From Haematococcus lacustris (Eukaryota > Chlorophyta > Chlorophyceae > Chlamydomonadales > Haematococcaceae): a stretch of DNA of 64,000 nt. The stretch spans positions 3,346,286 to 3,410,285 of the forward strand of contig JASKMD010000003.1 in assembly GCA_030144725.1 (NCBI GenBank), written 5' to 3'. Below are positions 1-10,103 of the stretch, piece by piece. The translations under genes were made by a program, and so were the position numbers. How positions within the stretch are numbered: the stretch's first letter is position 1; each line of letters starts with the position of its first letter. The notes below the pieces were generated by a model. The model made no database searches, was not told where the DNA came from, and worked only from the letters and a program-made list of their open reading frames with translations.

Positions 1-950
1 CAGGTGGTGTCTAGGCCAAGATGTGGCGCTGGCACTGAGGGAGGCAGCTGGTGCTGGGCGGAAGCAGCCCTGGTCTGGCCTTATGGCAGCATGTGGGGTA
101 GCCTACCCTGGTTTTGCACTAACCATCATAACTCGGTTGCGTCCTTCAATCGTCACATATCGCGTGGTGGCCTGCAGGTCGTGGTGGTGCTAGGCTTGAG
201 GTCCAGCATGCTGCTGCTGCTGCTGTCACTGCTGTCGCTACCTTCTGCCACTGCTGCCACTGCTGCTGCTGCCACCCCAGCACATTGCAGGAAGACGTTT
301 GCAGCTGGAGGTGTCTCCATGTATTACCTGTCACTGCTGACTGACATTGCCATGGCGTGGCTGGAACAATTGGTGTGCAGTTGCAGCTGTGGCTGGCTAT
401 CCAACACTGGCGGTGCTTACCACAGCACAGCCGTACTTCAGGTCGTCCAAGGTGACATTGGCACTGCCCAGCATCTCCTTGACTGTGAACTCCAGCTGCA
501 GGTTGACATGGCCCTCCAGCACAGCCCCCAGGTAGGATTGGTACTCCAAGATGCGCCTAACCACTACAGGCACATGCCGACACCAACAGCATTGCCAGGT
601 CAGGCACATGCACCACAGCTCCCTCAGCTTGACGAAACACAACCGACAAGCACTGCGAGGGGTCCCCAGTTCATCTCCTGACACGGGGACACAATGTGAC
701 GGAGGAGTGGGTGGTTTGCTGATCAGCACTGCTGCTCCCACACCCCTCACCCTGGTCACCCTGGTGGGATAGCGATGTGTGGAATGCACAGCTGATCATG
801 GGATCTGAAGGGTCGGCCTAACACAGGGTTCAGCATTGCTGCTCCCCTTACCCTGGTCACCCTGGTTACCCTGGTCACCCTGGTTACCCTGATCACTTTG
901 GTCACACCATCATCACTCACACTCGGGTGAGTCCAGGAGGGGGAAGAACT
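1..950. other. No clear gene; repeat-rich flank
   Basis: I see no convincing gene here. A plus frame is open from 4 to 681, but its composition is plain and antisense frames are also open, so I do not call it. A short 9-base repeat of the type CCCTGGTYA lies at about 730-770 and 845-905. The stretch near 315-350 resembles the part of the 3.2-kb unit around 17325, so this may be a decayed family B remnant. Confidence 0.4.
845..905. repeat. 9-bp minisatellite CCCTGGTTA/CCCTGGTCA
   Basis: About six imperfect tandem copies of a 9-base unit alternate between CCCTGGTCA and CCCTGGTTA, ending in CCCTGATCA. A shorter run of the same motif lies about 90 bases upstream. Confidence 0.75.
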
Positions 951-1411
951 CATGAGGCATGTTGCATTGGTTGAGGACCTGGGTGCGGCTGGGCTGCGCC
1001 TGGTACTATGCTACTTGCGCCTTGATGTTAGAAACACCACGAGACTCGCCTCATTGTATATCAGCGCAAAGCTGCGCCGCTCCTTATCAACAAACAGCCA
1101 TGCAACCTGGTCAGCAACGCTGCAACGCCAGTATCGTCGCTGATTACCTTACCGAAGCGCCTGGTGCGTATCTGGCACATGTAATGTAATGTAAAGGTCC
1201 TCATACCACAGATTTAAACCCCCAGGTCCCATCTGTTGCAGGGCTCAAATACCGGAGCACGATCGTTTCTATTCCCAGGTCCTATCCTGTGCTGTCCTGT
1301 GGGCTCGTCACCGACGCCTTGCAGCAGGTAGGTCTTGCCGTGCACCAACAGTCCTAAGCTCTGCAGCCCTCATCGTCTTGCGTTGCTATCTTTCACGGCG
1401 ATGTAGGCCTG
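951..1411 (+). promoter_or_regulatory. 5' flank and leader of family A copy 1
   Basis: This region is shared with the upstream regions of the other family A genes. It includes a block around 1090 containing CAGCCATGCA and a conserved leader from about 1276. A potential intron runs from GTAGGT at 1328 to TAG at 1406, which is 79 bases. Its acceptor coincides with the start-stop codon pair ATGTAG at 1401-1406, five bases before the main ATG. Three overlapping TGTAA motifs sit near 1183-1196. No TATA box is evident. The promoter role is inferred from position and conservation. Confidence 0.45.
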
Positions 1412-3034
1412 ATGAAGAAGTCATCAGCAGGCGACGTGAACAAGGGCAAGCAACTGCCGGGCCTGCAGGGCCTGCCAGCGGAACTTCTGGATGCAGTCCT
1501 GAGCCAGCTTGATGCAAGCAGTAGGCTGCCAGTCTACAGGACCAGCAAGTTCTTAGCCACAGCTCTGCTACGAGTAGTTCCAAGGGTCCAGCTCACCTAC
1601 CCAACCCAGCATGACATTTTTGAGCAAGACCTTCGTGAGCTTGCTCCCTTCCTGACTGAGGTCCTGCAGAACAGGGAGCAACCAAAGCTGCACCTCACAC
1701 TGCAGCCAGCCAGTAGCCTCACAGATGCAACAGAGCAACCTGGGGAAGCAGAGCCAGCTGCTGCAGCATCAGTTAAGAAGCGTCGGGTTGCTATGATGAT
1801 GAGGGCAGCGCCGCTGTGTTGGGCAGTTGACTGCCTGACTATTCAATGGCAACGCGACTTAGACTTTTCATGGGAGCCTACTTTCAGCACAGCCCTGGCC
1901 GCCTACTTTCCCTCCCTGACGAGCCTGACCTTCAAAAATGCCAACATAAGCATACGCCACTTGGCCAAAGCCATCAAGCACCCCTTGCTGGGGCCACGGC
2001 TGCTGCACCTGGACCTCTTGAACTCCAGCATCACACATGAAGGCCGCCTGGGCAGGTCCCCCTTCATTGGCAGCAGGTTGCAGACACTCAGCCTGGATGC
2101 TCTCGTTGGGGTGGATGAGCTCCTGCCTGGACTGGTGCCCTTACCCCCCACCCTTACTCAACTGACAATGAGGGGTTTCGGCTCTATTGAGTGGGACTGG
2201 GTCAAGATAGCAGCGGCTGTGAGCAGCTTGACACAGTTGCAGCAGCTAAGGCTCACTGATTGGGATAGAGCGTGGTACGCTATTGGGCCAGGGCCCATGG
2301 CACTGCTGCCAGCGCTAGCCCATCTACCAAGCCTGCACACGCTGGTGCTGGATGAGTATGTGGTGGGCCAGGAGCAGCTGGACGCCTTGCTGGCTCTTAC
2401 CCAGATCACACACCTGAGTGTCTTGAGATTCACTGGCCTGACCTCCTCCTGGGCCAGCGCAGCCTGCAGCTGGAGGCAGCTGGAGGTGCACACGATGGAC
2501 TGGGACTCAGCCGCGTACCTGCCCCTGCACAGCCTAACTCACCCTCTGCACGTGTATCAAATAGTAGGGGACATCGTGGAACCCTGTATAGAGGTGCTGG
2601 CTGCAGCTGAGCTCAACCTGTGTGAGCGCAACGAGGCAGGGCTGGTTCTGAATGGGGACCTGTGCCTGAGCAAGGCCACTGTGGACCTGCTGACTGAGCA
2701 ATACCTCAGCCACATCTGCCCTGCCGACCACCAGCCCCCCCACCCAAGTGTGGCCAGCAGCAGCAGCCACTCAGGGCCCAGCACCAGCCTGGGCAGCAGC
2801 AGCAGCCCTGAGGGGCACATCATGGCAGGGGGGCCAGGCAGCAGCAGTGGGCAGGGGGGTCAGCAGGGGTCAGCAGCAGAGCCCCAACCCCTCATGCAGC
2901 GCCTGGGCCGTAGTATGGAACGGCTGCGCATCATTGAGGAGGGACTAGACGAAGAATGTCTCTCCTCAGCCCACCGGCAAGCCTTAGCTGTCCTGTTCCC
3001 GGTGGCAGACATTGAGTTTGACCATGACTGGTAA
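1412..3034 (+). CDS. F-box-like/LRR protein, family A copy 1
   Basis: The 540-residue open frame has no internal break. Residues about 20-58 (starting LQGLPAELLDAVLSQLDASS) resemble an F-box helix bundle. Residues about 165-400 carry irregular leucine-rich repeats, with recurring patterns such as FPSLTSLTF, RLLHLDL, SRLQTLSL and LPSLHTLVL. After a conserved LLTEQYLSH motif comes a Ser/Gly/Gln-rich linker, then a short hydrophobic C-terminus (QALAVLFPVADI). Known F-box/LRR proteins recruit substrates to SCF ubiquitin ligases; that role is inferred, since SKP1 binding cannot be seen here. The ATG matches the start in the four paralogs and follows a conserved leader. A decayed family B gene lies downstream in convergent orientation. 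No signal peptide or membrane segment is visible. Confidence 0.8.
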   Translation: MKKSSAGDVNKGKQLPGLQGLPAELLDAVLSQLDASSRLPVYRTSKFLATALLRVVPRVQLTYPTQHDIFEQDLRELAPFLTEVLQNREQPKLHLTLQPASSLTDATEQPGEAEPAAAASVKKRRVAMMMRAAPLCWAVDCLTIQWQRDLDFSWEPTFSTALAAYFPSLTSLTFKNANISIRHLAKAIKHPLLGPRLLHLDLLNSSITHEGRLGRSPFIGSRLQTLSLDALVGVDELLPGLVPLPPTLTQLTMRGFGSIEWDWVKIAAAVSSLTQLQQLRLTDWDRAWYAIGPGPMALLPALAHLPSLHTLVLDEYVVGQEQLDALLALTQITHLSVLRFTGLTSSWASAACSWRQLEVHTMDWDSAAYLPLHSLTHPLHVYQIVGDIVEPCIEVLAAAELNLCERNEAGLVLNGDLCLSKATVDLLTEQYLSHICPADHQPPHPSVASSSSHSGPSTSLGSSSSPEGHIMAGGPGSSSGQGGQQGSAAEPQPLMQRLGRSMERLRIIEEGLDEECLSSAHRQALAVLFPVADIEFDHDW

Positions 3035-4178
3035 ACACCGCATGGCTGTGTGCCTTCCCTGCTACCCCACACTGCATGATGATGGCTCAAAAGCCGGTTG
3101 GGGTGGGCTGGGGTGTGCCGTGAGGTGTGGTGACACTGCCATGATGTGCCGTGGTCATGTGCTGGGTAGTGGTGGTTGACCCTTTGCTCCATCACCCAAA
3201 TGAACCTGATGGTGGTGAAGTGATGCGCGGTGTGCCCTGCCTGACACAGGCCAAACCTGTAGTGGCAGCCAGTGGATGCCTCATGAACCCTTCATTTCCC
3301 GCTTGCCACAACCACCACCTCCCAGGCCCCACAAGCTGATTCGTTTAAAGCTAGGATGCATGGTAGGATTTCCATTGTTCATGCGCATGCCTTGATGTCT
3401 TGGGCCAGCTCTCACAGGGTTGTCAGGTGTCAGCATGCGCGTGACTAGGCATTGCTTGCTGTTTTCTGGAGATCCAGGAGTAGTTCTTGAGTCTTGGTGC
3501 TACTACTACGCTGTTTGGAAGACATCGAGCGGTATGTGGATAGCAGCAGCAGCGAGTCCCTGCACTACTGCGGCATTAACGACATTCGAATCAGAACTTA
3601 GCATACTGGCGTATGCGAACAACTGTTACACCCACCTCCCTCTCCCCAGCCAACTAGGTAGCTCAGTTTGTATTTATTACTCGTAGTCTGTGTCCAACCA
3701 CGACTCTTGCTGTGCCTCCACCCTCATCCCATCACCCACACCCCTCATCTCAGGTCTCCTTCCCTGATCTCAGCGTCGATACGTCACTCCCTCCTGCTCT
3801 CACCAGCAGGCAAGTGTTTACACAGGTAGAAGGTGGCTCTCATAGCAGATGAAAGCTCACTGAAGATGACACAGAAAAAGCATAGCACTGGCAGACTGGC
3901 AGCACCCAGCACTTTAGCCCAGCACTATAGGTATCGAAGACGCAGTACCACAGGCTCAGTCCAGCCTAGCAGCCTGGCAGCACTCAGCACTATAGGTACC
4001 CACCGGCATGCCCGTCAACATGTTTGTATTGCGCCACGCTGGTATGAACTGCACAACGTGCCTGGTGATGGAGCAATGGCAGCATCAGCAGCACCGCGAT
4101 GCAGGCCGCAAACCACAGTATGGCGATGCCTGCTACGGTTAAGGCGGGGCCTTAAGCGCGACCGGTGACGGTGACATC
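3035..4178. other. Shared 3' flank of family A copy 1
   Basis: This is non-coding sequence between convergent family A and B genes. Blocks here recur after the other family A copies: one around 3050-3340, one near 3540-3600, and one near 3650-3770 that reappears at 52400-52500. The block at 3610-3660 is the uninterrupted version of the site where cassette 4 carries a hAT-like insertion. Confidence 0.5.
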
Positions 4179-4424
4179 TCATCCTTGTTCCCTCGACGCA
4201 TACAATGCCACGCTGCCCTTGCGCGACTCCTGTGCCGCTGATGCCGCAGCTTGCGTCCTCGCCTGATCATGCCTCGTCTGCTGCTGTGTTGCTGCCAGCG
4301 TATTGCTCGGCGTGCCCAACAGCGCGTTGACTTTGGTCAACACCGCCTGAGGCCACCCCTGCCCCTGTGCACCCTTTCCTGCCCCTACCTCTGTACCCCC
4401 TGCTGCTGCCCCCCTTGCTGCCAT
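4179..4424 (-). pseudogene. Family B C-terminal exon, cassette 1
   Basis: The minus frame encodes the conserved C-terminal tail of family B: VLTKVNALLGTPSNTL, then a Gln/Ala-rich helix (QQQTRHDQARTQAAAS) and QESRKGS. The same tail is found in cassettes 2 and 5 and in each 3.2-kb unit. Its upstream exons a and b are missing from this cassette, so I treat it as a fragment. Function is unknown. The helical composition suggests a coiled-coil or helical tail. Confidence 0.5.
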
Positions 4425-5153
4425 TAGGCCACCCCCTGCGGCCCCCCCTGCTTGCGTTAGGCTGACTTGCTCTGCAGCACTTCAGCCGTTGCCCTGGCTA
4501 GTCCTGTTGCTGGCGGAGGGTGGTTGTCGTTGTGGATGTCACCATGGATTGTGTGACTGCTATTGCAACAGGGGAGGATGGACGCTATCTGCTAGGTCAA
4601 ACACTTGATACGCTCAACAGCTGGTGGAAGGCATGACCCACACACCCCTGATGCCATGGCTGAGGCTTATCCATGGTTGATGCCAGGTCAGGTGGCAACA
4701 ACAGAAGGACGGTCACAGCTGCTGTCTCCCTGCTGAAAGCGCCTCAAGCTTTGAGGCCAGACGAGCCACATCATACCTGCAGGGTCAGTAGCAGGGGTGG
4801 CAGAGGGGTGGCGGAGGGGGTCGCTCCCTAGCGTGTCCAGGATGGCAGGCATGCCGTGGGGTGGGTATCTAGAGCAAGGGCTTACGTATTCACAAGCACT
4901 AGCACAGTCACACTTGTGGCCACAGAGGCATGAAACTCATGTGTCCACAGAACTCACACAGTGGGCTCCTTATCCATAGAATGTCAAAACAGCATCAAAG
5001 ACAGCCTCATACTGAAAACATTGTGGCCGCAGCTGCTGCTGCTGGTCATACAGCCAGTCTCAGTAGTCTCAGTAGTGTGCAGCTGGACTTCAGGGTAGTC
5101 TGCGGCACCCACCAGGCAGGGTGCCAACCTGCCCTGGTTGTGTGACCTCTCAC
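4425..5153. other. Intron-like or decayed family B sequence
   Basis: No open coding exon is convincing. On the minus strand near 4740-4790 there is a short exon-like piece reading YDVARLASKLEALSAG after a CAG acceptor; its counterparts in the 3.2-kb units contain stops. The rest resembles the family B introns of the 3.2-kb unit. Confidence 0.35.
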
Positions 5154-5640
5154 CTGATGGCCTCGCGCCGCCGTTGCTTCAAGCCCATTAGCATGTCAAA
5201 CACGTAGTCGGTGCCCGAGGCAGGCCAGGCAGCCTCGTCAAAGTTGGCGTCAACCTGACAGGCGGCAGCAGCAGCAGGCAACACACATTGAATCCTGTTG
5301 AGGCAACACTGGCAGCCAGGCAGCAAGCCAGCAGGCTGCTGTTGCCTGGTTTGGCAAGCAGCGCATGTTGCACCTTGCGGCAGGTGCCATGCTGAACTAT
5401 GTGCTCTGCTACAGATGGCTAGCTTGACACTGCTACTGAGCAGTGCCTGTTGCACCTTGCCGGCAGGGGTTGCAGCAGCTGCCACACACCAGGTGCCTCA
5501 CACACCAGGGGTGACTGCCTACCTGTTGTAAGTCGTCCAGCAGCTTGGTAAGGCGATCCATCTCTGACAGGTAGCCGTCCGCTGAGTCAGCTGCAGCCAG
5601 GCGCCAGGCACAGGCCAGGGCTGAAAAGGCTACAGCCCGC
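5154..5640 (-). pseudogene. Two family B internal exons, cassette 1
   Basis: Two neighbouring minus-strand exons have clean splice sites. The upstream one (about 5523-5640) ends ADSADGYLSEMDRLTKLLDD followed by LQQ and a GTAGGC donor. The downstream one (5154-5254) starts after CAG with VDANFDEAAWPASGTDYVFD and ends before GTGAGA. Both recur in every 3.2-kb unit, where the first carries an extra glutamine-coding CTG tract. No domain is recognised; the sequence looks helical. They are probably internal exons of family B or of a gene fused to it, because the family B tail lies downstream at 4179-4424. Confidence 0.45.
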
Positions 5641-6200
5641 GGCTGCTGCTGCTGCCACTACTGCCTGTCTGTCTGACGCTGTTGCCGCTGCTGCTGCTGC
5701 TGCTGCTGCAGCTGCTGCTGCAGATGATGATGATTATATCTGAGGTATAGGGAAAAATATAGGCGTCCTTATTTTCTCATAATGGAGGCATAATAGGGGC
5801 ATAATAAGGGGTCAACCGCGCCGGTACTCTGAGCTTACAATCGCACGCTTACAAAAACGTGATGGCCTGATGCTAATGTGACCCTGCAAACGTCGATGGC
5901 CTAGCGAGTTGCACGAAATGAATGAAAGAAATCAATCGCTGCACCATTCCAATGCCAAGCATGAAGCCAAGCATGAATGCAACATGCCCTGGTGCTGGCA
6001 CACACAGCTGCTCATTGGCAGAGAGGAAGGCCATGGCATCAGGGCAGACTCCCTGGGGAACGTATGGCCATGGGGCGGGGGAAGGGTACAGGGGCCGCAT
6101 GACTAGGGCCAGGCTGTATTGAACATGGCGTGTTGAAGCCCCCAATAGGAGCGGAGACTGCCTGCGGGCTGTTTAGGACATAGAAGGACATAGCATAGAA
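5641..6200. other. CTG tract and AT-rich spacer
   Basis: A CTG-rich tract at about 5640-5725 is followed by an unusually AT-rich stretch at 5730-5830 with repeated CATAATRG-like motifs. Nothing coding is supported. Confidence 0.4.
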
Positions 6201-6207
6201 CATAGCA

Positions 6208-6762
6208 GCGGCAGCAGCAGTGGCAGCAGGGGCAACAACGGCAACACTGGCAGGAGCAGAAGCTGCAGCAGCAGCATCATCAGCATCAGCGGCAGTGGCT
6301 ACAGCGGCAACACTGGCAGCAACGACATCAGCGGCAGCAGCTGCAGCAGCTCGCGCGGCAGCAGCAGCGGTGGCAGCAGCAGCAGCAGCTCGCGCGGTAG
6401 CAGCAGCAGTGGTGGCAGCAGTGGCAGCAGGGGCAACAACGGCAACACTGGCAGCAGCAGAAGCTGCAGCAGCAGCAACAGCACCAGAAGCTGCAGCGGC
6501 AGTGGCTACAGCGGCAACACTGGCAGCAGCGACAACACCGGCAGCTGCAGCAGCGTGGCAGCAGCAGCAGCAGTTCGCGCGGCAGCAGCAGCAACAGCAG
6601 GGGCAACAACGGCAACACTGGCAGCAGCAGAAGCTGCAGCAGCATCAGCAACAACAGCAGCAAGCGGCAGTGGCTAAAGCGGCAACACTGGCAGCAGCGA
6701 CAGCAGCGGCAACACCGGCAACAGCAGCAGCGATGGCAGCAGCAGCAGCAGCAGCGGGATTG
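6208..6762. repeat. GCA-rich compound minisatellite
   Basis: Imperfect GCA/GCG triplets include recurring longer blocks of the type GGCAACACTGGCAGCAG. Open frames in several phases translate to poly-Ala or poly-Gln on one strand and poly-Leu on the other. That is expected of triplet repeats and is not evidence of a gene. Confidence 0.75.
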
Positions 6763-7184
6763 CGCTGGTTGGTGATGCGCAACATGAGTGATGTGGCATT
6801 ACACTTGCTCTTGGTGTGCATCTGTGCAATAGAGCAACATGTGAGCAAGCATCAGCAAGTGGTGGCAGAGCAGTGCACGGGACACGTGTGGTGGGCAAGG
6901 TGTTGTAATGGTGACAGAGAGCGCAGCACTCACTTGGCACAAACATGCACATAGCACCACACAGCAGCTTGGGCCTCCTGTAGTAGGCGTCATGGAAATG
7001 ACGAACGCGCGCAAAAGGGTCTGATGGTAGAGTTGGGATGAACCTCCAACTGCACGGGTACAGATTACAGCACGTGAGCACATGTTGCAACATGTATTGC
7101 AACAGATATAGGCTGCTCAGCATTCCCGCTACTGTAAATGCTACCACGATGTTGCTGCAACACCACTTGCAATTCTCACCTGCT

Positions 7185-7782
7185 CGGGTGTTGCGTTTGT
7201 CCCCGTAATGGGGAACTTCTTGTCGTTGAGCGTCGGAACTGCAAAGATAGTAGCGTCCTGAGTCGCAAGACCCTCGCGCTGCTGAAGAGCTGTGATGAAG
7301 GGCTGTGATTAAGCAAGCCGGCCCCCCCCACCTTGACCATTGACAACGACCACCTCCTGCGCGTGTGCCGCTGGCATACTTGCATCTGTCGCTACGTTGA
7401 CATTGGCAATGGGTTGACCATGTGGTAGATGCGGAGCGAACCATTTGGGCTGCCAATAGCCAGGGTGGACGCCACGGCTTGCCACAGAGACACGACCAGA
7501 ACAGGGAGGTGGCATTGGTAACGAGATGGCTGAGGCTCGAAGTACGGTGCAGCTTTGGTCAATTAGCTCCCAGGTGCCTAACTGTGCTATCTCGCTAGAT
7601 GTTGCAGGGGCGCCACTGCTCGCTGCTGCGTCGCTGCCGCATGTGATAGCTGAAGCTGACTTGCGGCCTCCTGACAATTGAGTAGCATTTTCCAACGTGG
7701 CTGCCTGGCTATGCGGCTGTCGGGCTGTGCGGTTGTCTGGCTGTGCGGCGGTCTCTGTCGACTTGACTGTGGTTGACCTCAT
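7185..7782 (-). CDS. Possible spliced gene of unknown function, partial
   Basis: A minus frame starts at 7782 (MRSTTVKSTETAAQ) and runs about 150 codons to AHAQEVVVVNGQ, where AAG is followed by GTGGGG, a possible donor. About 90 bases on, TTTGCAG gives an acceptor at about 7241. The joined frame then continues VPTLNDKKFPITGTNATPEQ up to a good GTGAGA donor. A further acceptor (CCCGTGCAG) lies near 7053. I recognise no domain. The N-terminal half is low in charge and rich in Ala, Ser and Thr. The splice phases agree, but this could also be a transposon remnant or chance. Confidence 0.3.
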
Positions 7783-8493
7783 CTTGACCTCCTTTTGAAT
7801 CGGTCACACGTCAGTGGCCGCGCAAGTCGTGCAAGCCGCACAAGCTGTGCAAGCCGCGATGGCGTGCAAAGCAAACGGGTAGAATAAAGCCCTCAATGGG
7901 GTAAGGAATGGCTAGATGAGGCTGTCGGCAAGTCGTGCGAGCCGCTTAAGCCGAGCTACTTATAACTGCCAGGCTGGCGACCGGCAAAACATAATGGTCG
8001 AGCGGCAAATGATAATGGTCGAGCGGCAAGTGCACTTTTTGATAATGGTCGAGCGGCAAAGAGCACTTTTTGATAATGCTCGTGCGGCAAACGAGAGCGT
8101 TGGTCCAGCAACTGCGTTGCGAATGCGTTGTTCGTAGTGCTGGTCAACGTGGGATAGGGGCGGTCAACGTGGGACGGGTATACAGCTACTACTATTGCTA
8201 CCTCTACGTTGCTCAAGCGACTCTACGCGATAGCTTAGCGGACGTGCTACCTGGCTGGCATGTATACTTATAACTGCCAGGCTGGCGACCGGCAAAACAT
8301 AATGGTCGAGCGGCAAAGCATAATGGTCGAGCGGCAAGTGCACTTTTTGATATTGGTCGAGCGGCAAGCACGCTTCTCGCAATACGTTTCGGGGGAGCCT
8401 TTGCCTGGCTGTGTCTAGCGGCTGTGTCTAGCGGTTGCATACAGTGTTGGTCAACGGTGGCGGTTACGGGAATGCGAAACCTCAGATATACCA
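7783..8493. repeat. Cluster of GGTCGAGCGGCAA repeats in two duplicated blocks
   Basis: Two blocks (about 7958-8093 and 8267-8375) share a start near CTTATAACTGCCAGGC, then carry irregularly spaced copies of ATAATGGTCGAGCGGCAA. Several copies are followed by GTGCACTTTTTG or GAGCACTTTTTG. Related AAGTCGTGCRAGCCGC motifs precede block one at 7820-7945. No gene is supported. Confidence 0.7.
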
Positions 8494-8646
8494 GATAATC
8501 GCCGTTACCTCTCGCATTATGCGAACTAATGGTCTCGTCCTCGGCTCTGCTACCATACATCCCTCGGCTGCGCCTCGGGATGTATGTCCGCGCCACCTCG
8601 GCCTCGTCCATTATTTTCGCATAATGCTCTCGGACCGCCAATTATC
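8494..8646. mobile_element. 153-bp foldback/MITE-like palindrome
   Basis: The segment begins GATAAT and ends ATTATC. It contains a long inverted pair (GCATTATGCGAA at about 8514 against TTCGCATAATGC near 8617-8627) and an inner 10-bp stem, CATACATCCC with GGGATGTATG. The whole piece could fold on itself. No coding capacity or clear target duplication is seen. It may be a MITE or a structured regulatory or terminator element. Confidence 0.5.
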
Positions 8647-8970
8647 TACTACATAATGACGATGACGCACCATTCATCTGGCATCTGGTCAGTCAGCTGG
8701 CTATCAACTACATCTGCTTCATGCAGTCCCCGATAGCTGCACCCAACCCCTCTGTAAACAACATACCCGTGTGGATTGTTTCAACAGTAGTTTTGCGTTG
8801 CATGCAATACCTAATGCAACATACGTATAAGTCTGTTAAAAGCCCCCAGCGCTACAAGAGGTGGCTGAACCACAGCAAGCCCACCAAGCCAGCAGGCTGG
8901 AAGCCCTGAGCAGGGCAGTTGCAGGTGCAGGTGCTTGTTGCGGTCAGCCTGGAGCCGGAGGTGGCCTGCT

Positions 8971-9225
8971 GCCGCTGCCGCTGCTGCCACCGCCGCCGCT
9001 GCCGCTGCTGCCACCGCCGCCGCTGCTGCTGCCGCTGCTGCCGCTGCTGCCGCTGCTGCCGCTGCTGCCACCGCCGCCGCTGCTGCTGCCGCTGCTGCCG
9101 CTGCTGCCACCGCCGCCGCTGCTGCTGCCGCTGCTGCCGCTGCTCCTGCCGCTGCTCCTGCCGCTGCTCCTGCCGCTGCTCCTGCCGCTGCTCCTGCCGC
9201 TGCCCCTGCCCCTGCCCCTGCCCCT
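8971..9225. repeat. CTGCCG/CCACCGCCG compound repeat
   Basis: This is a triplet and hexamer array of CTG, CCG and CCA codon-like units that grades into the hexanucleotide satellite to its right. A short open stretch just upstream (about 8855-8920, plus strand) reads QQAHQASRLEALSRAVAGAG and may be a family exon remnant. Confidence 0.8.
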
Positions 9226-9620
9226 GCCTATTCCTGCCCCTGCCTATTCCTGCCCCTGCCTATTCCTCCCCTGCCTATTCCTGCCCCTGCCTATTCCTGC
9301 CCCTGCCTATTCCTGCCCCTGCCTATTCCTGCCCCTGCCTATTCCTGCCCCTGCCTATTCCTGCCCCTGCCTATTCCTGCCCCTGCCTATTCCTGCCCCT
9401 GCCTATTCCTGCCCCTGCCTATTCCTGCCCCTGCCTATTCCTGCCCCTGCCTATTCCTGCCCCTGCCTATTCCTGCCCCTGCCTATTCCTGCCCCTGCCT
9501 ATTCCTGCCCCTGCCTATTCCTGCCCCTGCCCCTTCCTGCCCCTGCCTATTCCTGCCCCTGCCTATTCCTGCCCCTGCCTATTCCTGCCCCTGCCTATTC
9601 CTGCCCCTGCCCCTTCCTGC
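9226..9620. repeat. 16-bp minisatellite TATTCCTGCCCCTGCC
   Basis: About twenty copies of a 16-base unit derive from the adjacent CCCTGC hexamer by addition of TATT. One deleted copy and a few CCTTCC variants interrupt it. Confidence 0.9.
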
Positions 9621-10086
9621 CCCTGCCCCTGCCCCTGCCCCTGCCCCTGCCCCTGCCCCTGCCCCTGCCCCTGCCCCTGCCCCTGCCCCTGCCCCTGCCC
9701 CTGCCCCTGCCCCTACCCCTGCCCCTGCCCCTGCCCCTGCCCCTGCCCCTGCCCCTGCCCCTGCCCCTGCCCCTGCCCCTGCCCCTGCCCCTGCCCCTGC
9801 CCCTGCCCCTGCCCCTGCCCCTGCCCCTGCCCCTGCCCCTGCCCCTGCCCCTGCCCCTGCCCCTGCCCCTGCCCCTGCCCCTGCCCCTGCCCCTGCCCCT
9901 GCCCCTGCCCCTGCCCCTGCCCCTGCCCCTGCCCCTGCCCCTGCCCCTGCCCCTGCCCCTGCCCCTGCCCCTGCCCCTGCCCCTGCCCCTGCCCCTGCCC
10001 CTGCCCCTGCCCCTGCCCCTGCCCCTGCCCCTGCCCCTGCCCCTGCCCCTGCCCCTGCCCCTGCCCCTGCCCCTGCCCCTGCCCCT
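9621..10086. repeat. CCCTGC hexanucleotide satellite
   Basis: This is a nearly pure hexamer array, with one CCCTAC variant near 9713. The complementary strand is (GCAGGG)n, with regularly spaced GGG runs that could form G-quadruplexes. Long open frames in all phases are artefacts of the repeat. Confidence 0.95.
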
Positions 10087-10103
10087 CTTCTCCCCCCTCT
10101 GCG

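Noticed and set aside
4..681. 225-codon plus frame at the window start
   Set aside because: Antisense frames of similar quality overlap it. It includes a simple triplet run and has no recognisable domain or splice context.
1180..1196. Three overlapping TGTAA motifs as a polyadenylation site of an upstream gene
   Set aside because: TGTAA is the algal signal, but no upstream coding gene is supported, and the motif count is not conserved in the other family A flanks.
6220..6954. 244-codon Ala/Gln-rich plus frame
   Set aside because: It is mostly GCA triplet repeat. The antisense and other phases are equally open, and the unique C-terminal part has no recognisable domain.
7958..8375. CRISPR-like array of GGTCGAGCGGCAA repeats
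   Set aside because: The repeats are short, irregularly spaced and degenerate, with spacers that are themselves repeated. The genome looks eukaryotic.
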